DNA from: Phylloscopus collybita
Taxonomy: Eukaryota > Chordata > Aves > Passeriformes > Phylloscopidae
Assembly: GCA_027886175.1 (NCBI GenBank)
Contig: JAJNNQ010000023.1
Location: 8,945,001-9,009,000, forward strand
Length of the DNA stretch: 64,000 nt
Direction: 5' to 3'
Each line of letters starts with the position of its first letter. Position 1 is the stretch's first letter. Shown here piece after piece: positions 24,146-37,300 of this stretch. A program made the translations under genes and the position numbers. A model generated the notes under the pieces. That model was not told the origin of the DNA. It was given only the letters and a program-made list of their open reading frames with translations, and did no database searches.

Positions 24146-24251
24146 ATGTCGCGGCCGCTCCCGCTGAACCCCCCGTTCCTGCCGCCGACCTACGGCGTGC
24201 TGAAGTCCCTTCTGGAAAACCCGCTCAAGCTGCCGCTCGCCCACGAAGACG
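24146..24251 (+). CDS. HLF: HLF coding exon 1 (residues 1-35)
   Basis: Encodes the N-terminus, beginning MSRPLPLNPPFLPPTYGVLK and ending ...LPLAHED, plus the first base of codon 36. The N-terminal block shared by PAR bZIP proteins (GVLKSLLENPLKLPL) is at residues 17-31. The start has A at -3. As I recall it, mammalian HLF begins three residues earlier (MEK-MSRPL); here the bases just upstream encode PST in that frame, so this ATG is the first usable one in the recognisable homology. The frame stays open upstream for at least 90 codons without an AUG that would better fit HLF. The donor is g|gtgagg at 24252. The exon sits inside the GC-rich promoter island. Confidence 0.95.
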
Positions 24252-25471
24252 GTGAGGCTTCCCCGGGATCCCCCACAGCGCGCCCCGGTCCCGCCGTCAC
24301 TCGGGGTCCGCGGCATGGCTTTCCCTTTTTCCCTCCCCTCCGCGCCCCCACCCCGCCCTGCCCCGGGTGCTCCCCCGGCGGTGCAGCCCCGGGACGGCTC
24401 GCTCGGGGCGCTCTGCGGGAGCGGCGGCCGCCCTTGCCCGATCTAACGGGACCCGCTCGGTGTTCCCATCGCCAGTCCCGGGGAATGGACGCCAAGGGCG
24501 CTCGGTGCCTCGGGTAAAGGGGGCCGGGATCCCCATCCCAGGCCCCACAGCAAACCACTCCCGGCCCCGCGTCCCCCGGTTCGACGGGAGAAAGTTGTGG
24601 CTTCCCCGGGAAGCGGAGGCAGCTCGGGAATACCCGCACCGCGTATGGCGAACGGATCGAGCGCGCACGAAAAGCAGAAACTGAGGGAAGGTCTCGCAGT
24701 TCCTGCCTCCTCGTCTTTCCGAGTTCCACTGCCAAGCGACTCGCAGGATTTCACGGGGCTGTTGTACGAGGTTAAAAATAAAATGCTGCGAAGGCTTGGT
24801 AGCTGACAGGAAGCTTTATGAGTTCAGATTCTTGCAGATCTTGCAGAGAAATCAGGCGTTTCCCTTATAAAACGTGCATTGAAATTACTGGGGGCTGCAG
24901 AAATGAGGAAACCTCAGTTTAACTTTTTTTTTTTTGCTTCTACCTTTGAATATTTTGTTGTCTCTTGTGCACATCAAAACCATGTTCTCTCAGCCTTTGC
25001 CACTCTATATTAGTAACATTTGGAAGTGCAGAATTTGAGGACTACTTTGCTTGTGCAAGGACTAGCAAGATCGGGACCTTAGTTTAGAAGAATGACAGGA
25101 TCTCAGGGATTTTAGGCTAAGACTGTTCTTTTTCAACAGAATATATCAATAACTTGCAGTTTACTGGAATACTTAAATGCTTACTTTTAAGTCTCTTGAG
25201 TGCTTTTTGATGCTGACATTTAAAGTTGTGCATGAAGTGGAGTTGTTAAGTAAAAACAAAGAGCAATTTCAAAAATGTGGTTGGTTCCCACAAAGGTGCT
25301 CAGTGACATGACCCCTCAATTCTCTTCCAAGTAGAGTGAGTCAAAGAAGTTTTTTTTTGGAGATAGTGTTTCTTTCTTACACCTGAGAGTATAGCAGAAA
25401 TAATGGAAATATTAGTAGCTAATATTATAATTACTGAGTTCTTACATGTTTATGATGTCTTTTTGTTTAAG
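24252..25471 (+). other. HLF: HLF intron 1
   Basis: GT-AG intron of 1,220 bp. Its first ~450 bp belong to the CpG island; the remainder is ordinary AT-rich sequence with short T runs (24923-24935). No second coding exon or recognisable repeat was seen. Confidence 0.9.
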
Positions 25472-25807
25472 CATTCGGTAAAGAAAAAGACAAAGAGAAG
25501 AAGTTAGATGATGACAGCACCGGTACCACAGTCCCTCAGTCAGCTTTCTTGGGTCCAACATTATGGGACAAGACACTGCCATATGATGGAGACACTTTCC
25601 AGTTGGAATACATGGACCTGGAAGAATTCCTCTCAGAAAATGGCATTCCACCCAGCCCAAACCAGCATGAGCCTAGCCCACACCAGTCAGGTCTCCAGCA
25701 AGCTACCTCAGCATCACCTTCTGTCATGGACCTCAGCAGCAGGGCTTCTACTTCAGTCCATCCAGGCATGGTGTCGCAGAACTGCATGCAGAGCCCGGTC
25801 AGACCAG
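25472..25807 (+). CDS. HLF: HLF coding exon 2 (residues 36-147, activation region)
   Basis: Follows a 1,220-bp intron; the acceptor is ...gtttaag at 25470-25471. It holds a lysine-rich stretch (KEKDKEKK, residues 39-46) and then the most conserved transactivation segment, with [20 protein letters not shown] at residues 66-85 followed by [14 protein letters not shown] serine/glutamine/proline-rich linker (residues 99-147) is the part that differs most from the mammalian protein I remember, as expected for a disordered linker. The donor is cag|gtaaat at 25808, leaving one base of codon 148. This is the largest coding exon, and its boundaries match family structure and phase. Confidence 0.95.
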
Positions 25808-27197
25808 GTAAATCAGCCCTTAGAACTTCCCTGTGGAATTTGGCATGAACCCCTCCTCCCCACTGTAAATCACTGCTTCTCCCTGTGCATCTGACAGGCA
25901 GCTTTGTGCCCAGAGGATTCCTGTCACTCACACTCCAGCAAATAAAAACAATAGCTCCAGTTATCGCTAAGCTGCTCCACCAGGATTTTTGTTAAATTAC
26001 TGAAGGAAAGCTCTGGGAATTCCAAGGAAACTTGGCTATCTTAGTTGGTATCTTAGCTGTTAGCAAGTAAAAAGACCACAGACAGAATGACATAGATTTC
26101 ACAGTGTTAAAAGAACAGGGAAAAGGACTGTGAAAGGGAATATTCCTTCAGCCAATATTTGATGTGAGAACACAGGAGTGGGCAGTTATTCTGGAGTTAA
26201 AGGTTAATGCTTCTTACTTGAAATTTTGGCCATAATCTTACTCTCTCCTGAGCAAAGTAAAATTTGCCACAGGAACTGAGTTTTGGAACAACACTATAAT
26301 CTTGCTTAAATTGGCATAAACTGAATGTAACTCTGACCTGAGTTTATAACTTGCATCTGTAGTCACCTTAAGCTTAAGAAAACACCGTGGAGTCCAAGGC
26401 CTGGTTGTAATGCACAATTCCAGCCCATCTGATGTCAGTGGAAGTCTTTTATTATTTTATTAGCGCTTGAGATCATCCCTTTAGAGACACCAGTCCGAAT
26501 CTGGAGTAACTGCTCTGGCTTGACACCAGCATGGCTGAGATCATGGACAGTGGAAGAGTGTCAACATTGAAGTTTGGGAAACATGGAGCTTTGCCTTTTT
26601 CCTTAAAAAAAATAAAAGTACAGAGAGTGACTTATTTATTGTGCTCCTCTGCTCACATGAGGTGTGCTAGAGCAAAGTGTGTTCTTGGCAGCAGGAAGCC
26701 GCTCCTCTCCCTTCTGCTTGATCATTTGCCATGCTCAGCGTGCGAAGTCATTGTCAGAATCATCTGATAAGGAGGCAAAATAAATAAATAGAGAAGCAAA
26801 AGTTGTGGAGCAGGATGAAATAGAAGTGTCTTGCTAGTCTGCAGTGTTCCTGTCCTGTTAAAAAGAAATAAAATGTCCCCCAAAGCTCCCCAAACCTGTC
26901 AACAGATTCCTTGGCCCCCCATCAGAAGTGTGTGTTCAGTCATGGATTTCATTTACTTACTTTTACTTTGTGTGGATTTGACTTTGCTTTGTGTTTCAGT
27001 TTCAAGGCTTTTCATGGTTAACTAATAACTTATAAGGGTATCCAAAGTTAAAATATATTTGGAGTAGGCAGGAGAAGAACATGAAACCCGTTTCTTTTTC
27101 TGAACCAGCTTTAAAAATAGTGCATATGTGCTACACCATTTTCTGTCAATTGTGCACACAAAATTAAAAGCAGATAATCTGTCCTGATTCTTTTTTT

Positions 27198-27229
<32 letters not shown>

Positions 27230-30200
27230 CAGAGGAGCCTGGTAGTGAGCCAGGCTTTTAATGATCACCTGTCAGAATTTATTTGTAATCAGCTATCTGT
27301 GTGACTTTTCAACTCATTGATTTTTTTTTTCAGTTTTTCCTGAGCCCTTTGCAGCTCAGGGTTACAAACTTGTCTCACTGTGCACTTTTTTACTGTTGTA
27401 AAGGACGTTATGTCTCTCTTGGGGTAGGATAAAGCATCTAAATTTGAAGGTATTTTTCCCAATACCGTCTTGCCTTAATAAGAATAGATTTTTTTTTTGT
27501 TAATTGTGTTTTTTGTTGTTGTTGTTGTTTTTTGGGTTTTTTTTAAGGGAGCCCATTTCACTTCTTAAATAGTATTTTCTTGTCCCCCATTACAGATAGG
27601 AAGTGTGACTTAATTAACAGTAGTCTGGTTTATCATCAGGTTGTTGAAATTTTTACATGTTGTCATGTGAAAATCTTTTTTTGACAATCAGTACTGAAGA
27701 CCATCGCACAGTTTAGCATTTGAGCAAGTTTGAGAAAATAACAGCATATATTTTTTTAAAAAAATTAGTAAAAGTAAAAATGAGCATATAAGAGTTATCA
27801 TAAAAGGGCCAAGGTGAATGTGCTTATTTGAAATAGGGAGGTAAATGTTAAAATCATTGTAATGGAGCCTGTTGGTTAATATATCTTAAGACATTTAAAA
27901 TAGGGTTTTTTTATAGTCACATAAAGAAAGGTTTTTAGTTTTAGTTGGTGTGAGCTATCATTCCAGTATGCATAGTGTTGTGATTTGTGTTACCCTAACA
28001 CAGCAAAGAACAAGTAGTAGGAAGTATACAGTTTCAATACAGATTAATTCCATGCGATCTTATTACTTTCAGGAAAACTGAATGTTTTAGGGGATAGTAA
28101 TTCTAAAAATATTTCACTGGTGTGTTTTCTGAATTTTGCCTTGCAGTGGGAGCCTGTTTGAGTGTGTGGGGCCAGAGGAAGCGTCCAGTCCTGTGATGCT
28201 CCTGTCCCTCTTTAAATGGCTCTGCAGGTTTAGCAGCAGGGGTGAGGTGCAGGTGGTGCCACCCTGGCTGTGCCCTGTCTGGAGGGGACATTCCCCCTGC
28301 TCTTGGAGCCCCAGCTGTGACTCTGTGACTCAGGCACATGCCCAGGCCAGGGATGGTCCATGGGAGAGCAGCATGATGAGGTTTAATTTTGTGCATGTGT
28401 TCCAGCACGAGCCTTATCTGTAGGACTGAGTGGTGTTGCTCAAATGTGTTTTGTGGCATGTCTAGAAGAGATCAGGAGATCTGCACTGGCATTCCCTGAG
28501 TGTCTTCAGGCTCAGCAAAGCCATGACGGTGGATGTGACATTACAAAATCCTCACAGATTTTCCTTCTCCCTGCTAAAAAATGTAATGGCAGCAGAAAGG
28601 ATCTGTATAACTTAATTCTGTATTTCCAGCTCAGATTGTCTGGTCAATGGATAGATGTTTAGGCTCACCAGTTTATCATCTGCAAAGAACAAAGCAAGCA
28701 CCTACTTCCCATACATTCCTGTTCAGGGATTGTAGTCACGGAAATTTCTAGCTTTGGGACACAGGGGTGAGGGACTTGTGAGAATGAAACCATGTATCTA
28801 TCTTTCACAGTGCTGATTTTTGTTAATAAAAATAGTATTTTGATTTATTTTAGCATTGCAGACCAACATTCATTGTCATGTGTAGATGCATTTAAAACTT
28901 CTGTTTTGTCTTGGTATTGGATACTGGCAGGTTGGTTGACATCTGTGGTCTCCTCAGGAAAAGGTTTTCACATTTTTATGAAGCTTTTAAAGTAACTCAT
29001 TACTGCAAGCACGCTTTTGTGGTTCTTCATCTGTTGTGTACCTCGTGTAGTCTTTGGTGGAACGTAAATCTCCATTTAAATAGAGTCCTTAAGGAAATTT
29101 GGAGTAATTTTTTAGCAGTTTTTATGTAAAGGGAGGATGCATATTTTGCAGGTAACTAGTTGGTTGTTGCTTTTTACCTGGCTCTTTTCCCCATGTAGCC
29201 CTGATGGGAAGTGGTTGGGGCAGGTACTGTAAAGGGTTTGAAAGGTGTGAATTAGAGAAACATCAGCTAGATCTGGCAGGGAATCCTAACTAGAAAGTTT
29301 TTGGGATTCTGTGGTTTAGATATGAATTTTCTGTTTGCCACCAAAGCCTTGGGTGTGGGGCTGTGTCACAGGGGTGCTGCTGGCACAGTGATAACCAGGT
29401 GTTGTTTCTGCCTTGCTCCAAAAGAGGACAGGGCTGTTGGGGGGCTCTGTGAGAGCTTCCTCCTTCTTTGTGTTCTCTGATGGTGGTTTTCTGTTTGTGT
29501 TGCCTGCATGGCTGGGTGCCTTAGACTACTTGCCAAAGATTATTTAAGGGGAAAAAACAAACAAACAAAAACCAACCAAACAAAAAAAACCAAACACCCA
29601 GGCTTTGTAATCCACTGCAGAAATATACCTATGTGCAATATCTGCAAGTCTTCACTTAAAAAAAAATAAAATTAGAGGCACATTAATCAAAAAGCTGAGA
29701 ATTGTTTCCATGTGAAGTGCACTTACACCTCCCACCCCCCAAAGATTTTTATGAAATGCTGTGGTTTATTTGATCAATCCAGATATTCTGTCTAGAGCGC
29801 AGTATCCATTACCTCTGGCTTCTTGCACAGGCACTGAGCTGCAGTGACTGACAGCAGGCACCACTGGGTGGGTTTCAGTGTTTTTTGGAGCTCTTGTTTG
29901 TGCTAGGCACAGCAGCCAGCTGGGAGAGGCTTTCTCTTGCTCCATGCAGCTCATCCCGGGGTGAGGTGGTGCCGGGGCAGCCCCCAAAGGGCGTGTGTGC
30001 AGCGCTCCCTGTATTGCAGCCTTCCTTCCCCTGCATTTCTTAACGTGACCTCCACCTCCTCCTCCTCCAGCACAGCTTGGCAGAGCGAAGGGCAGCATTC
30101 CCAGCTGCCAGCCTGTGCGTGGAATCCTCTCCTAAGCTTTAATCATTGTTTACAAGCCGTCCCTGGGTGTTGCAGGAACCCCTTCTCTCCCAGAGGCCAA

Positions 30201-31020
30201 GGGCTCTCCGCGGGAATTTCCTGACCTTTGGCCTCCCACGTGAGGATGGGAATGACCAGCTCCACCACGGCCAGGCTGGTACCAGGAGCTGCTCTTCACA
30301 TTGAGCCTCACGTGAGGCTCTGGGTGCCTGCAGGACCATGTGCTCCAGCACGTGTCCCTGCCCTGTGCAGCCCAGCTCAGCCCAGCTCCGCTCCTGCCAG
30401 CGCGGGTCCAAACTGCACCGAGATGGAAAAGCTGTGCCCTGCACTGCCACTGCCAAGGAAGTGAAATCCGTGGGCAAGCCTCGCAAAACTGCTTTCTGGA
30501 TCAAAGGAAGATGCAAAATATATTCAGGCAAATATTAAAAATAGCCTGTCACATGGTAACGGGGGGGGGGCGGAAAAAGTGCTGAACACATAGGCTTGTT
30601 AATGCTGGAAGCAGGAACACTGTGTCTCCTTCAAGAGAGCTAATTTTAATATTCACAGTTAAATGTTGATTATTGGTTAAATAATTGCTTGACTGTGTGA
30701 AAGAACTTGAAGTTAGTTTGGAGTTCAAACAGTAAACAGCACGAAATAATCTTGTGTGTTAGGCTGTACAGGGAGAGCTCCTTATGCAAGGAAAGGCTAT
30801 GCAGATTTAGGAGGAGAGCACTGGAAGACCTAGGATTTGGGGATTTTCTTTTTGTCCCCTTAAAGATATTTCAAGGATGTGTGAGTGTCAAACTTGTTAC
30901 AGCTACTTAGAAAAGTACAATGTATTTTTCAGAGGTTTGCTTTCCATCTCAAAGTGCATTACGAGTGATTGAATGGTTCTCAGTGCAGTGATTTGTTTTT
31001 TTTAAGGAGGGAGTACACCC
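25808..31020 (+). other. HLF: HLF intron 2, proximal part
   Basis: Non-coding. It contains T-rich low-complexity stretches (27190-27229, 27489-27545) and an A/C-rich stretch near 29550-29600. 28.1-28.4 kb and 29.8-30.5 kb are richer in G+C with no recognised exon. No gene was identified. Confidence 0.85.
27190..27229. repeat. Poly(T) tract
   Basis: About 40 nt of almost pure T including an uninterrupted run of 30 (27200-27229), followed directly by CAG. It is probably a length-variable homopolymer. Confidence 0.85.
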
Positions 31021-31029
31021 TGAAGTTTT

Positions 31030-31350
31030 TCATAAAACAATATATTATTGTGAAGAGAGAAGACCTCATCAGGAGATGTATACAAAGACACCGCTATTAT
31101 CTGATTAGATGAAGCTACTAGGAAACACATTAAATTGTTCAATCTCTACATATTTTTGTGACAGCAAATTGGCAATTGTGGAAGCTGCAGTGGCCAGATT
31201 CTGCCAATTAATCTCAGCAATAAGTACTTTGCTCCTCATGTGGTCTCCTTGATTTCTGTATTGCTCAGCAGGTAGGCAGCTTGTTGACTGCTCTCCATCA
31301 CCTCCCCAGTGGAGCAGCAAAATGTCACCATTCACTCTCTTGTCATTCAT
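31030..31350. promoter_or_regulatory. Candidate conserved element in HLF intron 2
   Basis: A non-repetitive stretch rich in homeodomain-like and other compact motifs (ctgattagat, ccaattaatc, cattaaattgttcaat). It lacks the degenerate look of neighbouring sequence and resembles deeply conserved vertebrate enhancers. This is pattern judgement only; no alignment was possible. Confidence 0.25.
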
Positions 31351-34300
31351 CTTTCTGGAATTTTTTTTTTAAGGGGGTAACAGCTCTCAGTGGCCAGTGA
31401 AGTTTTTACAGGATGAAAGGGCTTAGTGTCACCATCAGTAAAAAGGACTTCAGTGCATTTTGAAATCAAGGTTGGTTGCCTGGCAGTACATTATGGAGCT
31501 GTTTAGTATTTATATCACACAAAGCATGAGCATAGGATTATTTTTTTCTTTTTTTAAGTCTTCCTTTCATAACAAATAAAATATATTTTCAATATTTTGT
31601 CTGAATTTCACAGAAGACTGGCGATCAGAAAAAAAATATTTCAGCTAAGTTATTTTCAAGAGAAGCTGTGGGTTGATCTTAAGTAGATAATGAAAGCTCT
31701 GAAAAAAACCATTTACTTAAACCTCAAATCTATTCCACTTAATGGACTAAGTTATACATAATCACTTGGTATCGAAAATGAGTGTAAAATGCACAACTGT
31801 GTCAAAATGAATGTATGACAAACAGGTTTTTTGTAGCTTGTATTTTTTTTTAATGAATAAGTGGTGGTAAAGAAGCTCTGTGTTTATCACAAAGCTGTAT
31901 TTGGTCCTGAGAGCTTGAGAGCTGCAGTGTGGAGAGCTAACACAGGGGGTAAGGCAGCATGTGTTGCAACATTTTTTTTTTTTCTTTTATTCTGGTCCTC
32001 TTCACAGCACTTCAGCTTTGCATGACTGAGGTGTTATCCATCAAGTTTTAAACAAATGTAAAATATTGTTCAGCTTCTCAGGTTTCTGACACACTTGAAG
32101 CTGTGGTACAGTTCTGCTTCCCCTGTCCCATTCTCTCAACTGTGTTTTGCCAGGGCTAAATTTAGGCCAGATTTTTGTTGTGCACCCTCCATCACCATTG
32201 CTTAGCTCCTCTGATGTGGCAAGCTCTTGCTTCAGGGTTCTCTGCTCAACTTTGAGAGAAACAGCTCTAGTTCTTCATCCCACTGGCATTATTTTCTTGT
32301 TCATATTACTTGCAATTTAATGAAAACAGGCACTGAACATTTTGGAGCTCTTTGTTTTGGTGTGTGGCTGTTGTAGGAGGAAATAAAAAAATCCAAATTG
32401 CGTTAGGGTTGTAGAAAACTCAGCTCCTTGTTAACTGGAACACAAATGTAGATTACTACTCAAAACAGGAACCCACAGATGGGTGCATTTGTATGTGTTT
32501 CCTACAAGCAGAAGCTACAGTGAACTGGAGCAATAACTCACCTGTAACCAAATGTCATCCTTAAATATGTGGTTATAAAGCACAGAGGCAAAAAGACAGA
32601 GTTTGGAAAAGATTTGTTGAAGATGGAGAATGGTTTAAAAAAAAAAAAAAGGCATTCTTTTCCAATTAGCCTTAGGGAGCTCAGTTTGCTGTAAATTCTT
32701 TGTTCTGGAACTTGGCTATGGACAATAGGTCAAAGATTAAGTAATTCATTACAGAACTGGTTAGTTCTCCTGAGCTTAATAAACGAATGAACAGGGTTCT
32801 CTGTCTACAGCAAGATCAATTAATTTGTGTGGCACTGATTGGATCTTAAGTTTTATTTAAAACACTTTCAAGGCCTTCCTTCTTATTTAATGTCTATGTG
32901 ACCATTGGTGTCTTTGAGGTGACCTGGTCATGCTGCACTCATGGCACAGGTGAAAGCACTCCAACAGAAATTAAATGGGGAGAGGAAGGAAACTGTAAAT
33001 TGCATTTGGGAAAAGCAAAGGAATAATAATGTGAAACTTCAAAGCACAAAATATTGCAGAAATGCATTCAGTGGAGCAATCAATATTTTTAGGATGGCAA
33101 GATTATTGAAATAACAGCACTAACCTTCATGTAGAGGAGCACATTGCACAAGGCTGCAGAACACAAAGCACAGGCTCAAGGCTTGCACTGAAGCAGAGAT
33201 GACTTGAAACATTTCAGTCATTTTTCCCAACTCACCGTTGCAACAGTTGGAAATGAGTCTTATTCCACCAAGAAGTCTGCTTAAAAAAAACTGTGTTCTT
33301 GCCTTAGTAATGCTTAGTAAGCACTCAAACCCAGATGCTGTTCCTCATCACAACAGAGAGGGTTAAACTGAATTTGAAGGGCCCTGCAGCAATGAGCTCT
33401 CAACTGCTGCCTCTCTTTGTGCTGCATAGTGGAAATATGGATGTTGGTGATGTCTGCAGTGCCTGCAGCTGCAGCCCTTTGGTGGACACTGGCCCTTCTG
33501 GGCACGTAACTCCTGCAGCATTTGCTTGCTGTGAGAGATGAGCATCTGGGGGTATTTTTTTTTTACTGTTTTTTTATGAAAACAAACCCAAACTGGTCAT
33601 GCTAGGTGTGTATGGCCTCTTGCCTATTCCTGCTTGCTGGTTTTTTATTATATCAGCAGATTTTAACCAAACGTAGCAAGAAAGTTGGGATTTTGAAGAA
33701 TTGATTACAGTCCTAAAATTTCATGAAAATGAATGAGTGGATGTATCAGTGGATATAGGATTCAGAATGTGTTGCTGGGTAGGATTAATGCAAATGTGCA
33801 TTTTCTACATCAGAAAAGGTACATAAGACCTTTAGAATGTCTGATCTGTGTGAAATGCTTCTAGAAAAGCTGACACCCTTTTAGACACCATGAGATGCCA
33901 ATTCACTTTTAGAAAAGAATCTGCAAGAAACCAAATTTTATTGGTTTAGTGTGTGTTGGAGGGAGGGGAAGGGAGTCACAAACTTTTTCCGCCGTTCTTC
34001 TTCCTTGGAATGCCTCAGCTTCTCAGGTTCTGTGATTAGATGAGACTCTGGGATTTCATTTAAAAAGAGAATTTAGAAAATGAGCTGTAAGGTTTGTAAG
34101 TAACATCTTGAGAGTTCTGATTCCACGCAGTGGAATGGTCTTGATCCTCTCCAAAGCCAAGCATGGTTATTTTACTGAAAAGTTTTCTCAACTTTATGCA
34201 TCCTTGCTGTATCCTCTTCTTCTTGTGCAGCAGAGTCACCCCAGCTCTGCTCCCTTGTTTGAAGCTACCTTGTAGTGATCCAACTTCAGATTCGATGGCT

Positions 34301-37300
34301 CTTTGATGGATCACAATTATTGCAGTGTCACATGCGGGCGGGCGTCCAGGTGACCTTGTGCGCGCATCCCGCTGCTCAACCCACACTGCACACGGAGCTG
34401 GCTGGCTCTAATCTGGGAAATTTTCCACCCTGCCACCAGGGTCTGGGCAGCAGCGAGGTCAGGAGTCAGAGGAGAACAGGGGAGAGTGAGAGTGGGGTAA
34501 AAATGTTGAGGCATCGAAGAGGGAAAAGTAGGTCGTGGCAGGCTATGTGCACTGGGAGGAGGGCTGGGGGAGCACAAGTGAGGGAGAAGATTTGTTTTGC
34601 TATTGGCTTTCAAAGTTGTGCAATTTAAGGATTGGATTAACCTGATATGACTTTGTTTTTCTGCCAGATTAGATATGTTGAGTTTCTTGGCGTTGTGAAT
34701 TGTACAGTACATTGTGTGCTGTAAAATATGGGTGTGTCAGGATAGAGCTGTAGTGACACAACCCACTCTCGGTGTAATGCAGCACTGCTGGGTGGACTCC
34801 CCTGCTCTCTCTCCCCCAACATATCCTTGGTAGGGTATTTACAAACCTGAGAGAACCTCTCTGTGTCCCTGCACTCTGTTTCCAGCACAGCATAAAGACA
34901 TTTTAGTCGCCTTTCTGATAAGGTAACACTTACTTCAGACCTGTTCGGTCTGGCTGTGGCATATGCAATATTAAATGTCTCTAAAATAGAAAAAAAATGT
35001 TTGAAAAGACACTTAGAGTTTCTTTCTGCTTCCTCAGGATTAAGTTGGAGAAAGTTTATTGGGAAATGCTGCAATTTTTTTTTCTGCCTTTTTTTTTTCA
35101 AAGAGTGAAAAGGCAGATACAGATCTGAAATAACTACAAGTGCTGAGCTCACTGTTTTTTGAAGTATACCACAGCAGCATATCAATGTCAAATTTTCACA
35201 GTAGTATATCTTTGCTCAATGGTTTTGGATTTTTGTTTTTGTTTTGGTTTTGGTGCTGCATTCATCCTGAGATAATTTGATTTGGTGTATCCTTTTTATA
35301 CACTGGGCTTGCCCTGTGAAACAGCCCAATTCTCTGCTTTTTGCTGGGTGGCGTGCTAAAGAAAGGTGGACAGAATCACATCCTTGTCCAGCTGGGTGGT
35401 CATTGCTCTGATGAGTAAAGAGTGTGAAGACTTGAGGAAGTGGAACTACACATGCCTTGGGGCACTGTTGGTTAATTCCCACTCTGGTTTTCCAGACTTT
35501 TCCAGGGACCTGAGCTACCCAAGCAGGTCAGTCACGATGGACTGATCTTAGCATGACCTTTGTCACCAGCTGTCTAAGAGCCTGCCCTCTGTATCAAGAG
35601 CTGTACACTGAAAACTAAGGAGTTATGTCTCTGCCTGTAGTGAAGATTGATTCTCTTGGAAGAGAAGAGCATAAATAACAGATCAGGTTAATAAATCTTA
35701 TATCTAGATTATGTCATCCTCATCAGCCATGTGTTGTTAATGTGCATTACTAACTCACAAAGGCAAAAAGCCACAGAGCTTGCTTACCAGGTGAAGGTGA
35801 TTCTGGAGTGGTAGAACATTTTTTGAATTGTTTCTGGAGTAATAGAGCGGTTTTTGAGAGCAATACCAATTGAGTAAAATGGAGCAGGAAGCTGACCTTG
35901 TGAACACCTGCATCACTCAACTCTATGCTTACATGAGAGAACTGGGGAAGAGTGCAGCATATTTAAAGTTAACCTGCCTATCTGCCATCTGAGGAGGTTA
36001 AACCCCAAGCCTTCAGTAACACATGTTGGACATGTTGGACAGCTGTGGTTTGGATGTCTGCTTGAAACACCTTGTCTATGGATGGGTGCCTTTGTACTTA
36101 AAAAATAAGAGCATGGATTGTCCAGGCTCCAAGGCCTGATGTTGATGCATCCATAATCACGTGGCTGCCCTCAGAAAGGCTGATCTTTCAGTTGGACCAT
36201 GCTCATCACCAGGTTTAAGAAGCACTTTTCCAGAGTCTCTTATCTGCTCAATTTTCTCAGTGCGACACGGTTGATGTCATTGTTGAAAATTGTGGTAGTC
36301 TCTGTCTGGAAGCTGTTCTGAACACGTGAAAAGGAGTCATTAGCCAAGGAGAAGGAAAGAGCTGGAGGTGTAATTGTCAACTCGTGTGCGTCTCTGATTT
36401 CACCAGGTGCTGCACGTGTCTGGTTTACCAATTTATTTCTGTTAGAAAGTAAACAAATCTCACTTTTCTTCCATACTCTGCTGACTGCTCCAGCCAAGTT
36501 GCTCTTATCTGCAGCAGGGATGTACTTCTGAGGTCTTGTGTTTGGGGCTTTTCTTTGTGCATCCACGTATAATCTGCTCTCAGGGATCATGTGCAGCTCT
36601 GATGCTGGCCAGGGATGCTGTTTGTCTCTCTCTAAGTCAGTTATTTAAAAACATTATTATCACCACTATCAAAATATAATACCTGCTCATGGGGGCAGCT
36701 GTTATCCCACATGTTTTTCTGATTGAATCCTTTGGCCAGGTTCTGTCTCAGTTCTTGTGTGTTTCTCTATGTTCAGCAGTGGCTGTTCAAGGGGTGTCTG
36801 CACAGTCTGGGGGATGTGCACCATCATCCTTCCTGGGCCACATCCTGGCAGGCCTGAGCACCTCTGAGTCTCCTCAGTGAGGACTTCAAATCAGTCAGCA
36901 TTTTGCGTTTTTGAAACACTGATGGGTAGCTCTCAATCCTATCCAACAACGAATTTCCAGTGCCTTTTCCAAACCGGCTTCTCTCAGGATCTGCATCCTT
37001 GCAGGAGCTGGTGTGTAACTCCAGTGGAGATCCAGCTGAACGCCGGGTGCTCAGCCCTGGGAGCCCAGTTAACACCTCATTAAAATCCATCACTGGCAAC
37101 CCGAACCTTTAAGCAAACTCCTCAAGCAGTTTTTATTCTGCTGCCTTTCAGTTTCCAGCCCGTGGCTGGTTGTTTCCCACTCTCTCACGTTTTCCCAAGT
37201 CGCTGGTGTGTACAGTCTGAAGATCACATTTAAGCAACACAAGGAAATCGGCTTGGCCCGACGGGCTTCTCCATCACGTGGCTGCAAATGTGTTCACTCT

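Larger units (their letters stand above)
23550..24700 (+). promoter_or_regulatory. HLF: CpG island and promoter of HLF
   Basis: Dense CpG and G+C-rich sequence covers the region upstream of exon 1, exon 1 and the start of intron 1. No TATA box is seen at a sensible distance. Several GGGCGG-type Sp1 motifs are present (e.g. around 23884-23896). A CCAAT box, a full CRE palindrome and an E-box lie within 55 bp at 23.82-23.88 kb. This places the core promoter there and the start site probably around 23.9 kb (inference). The island edges are judged by eye. Confidence 0.75.
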
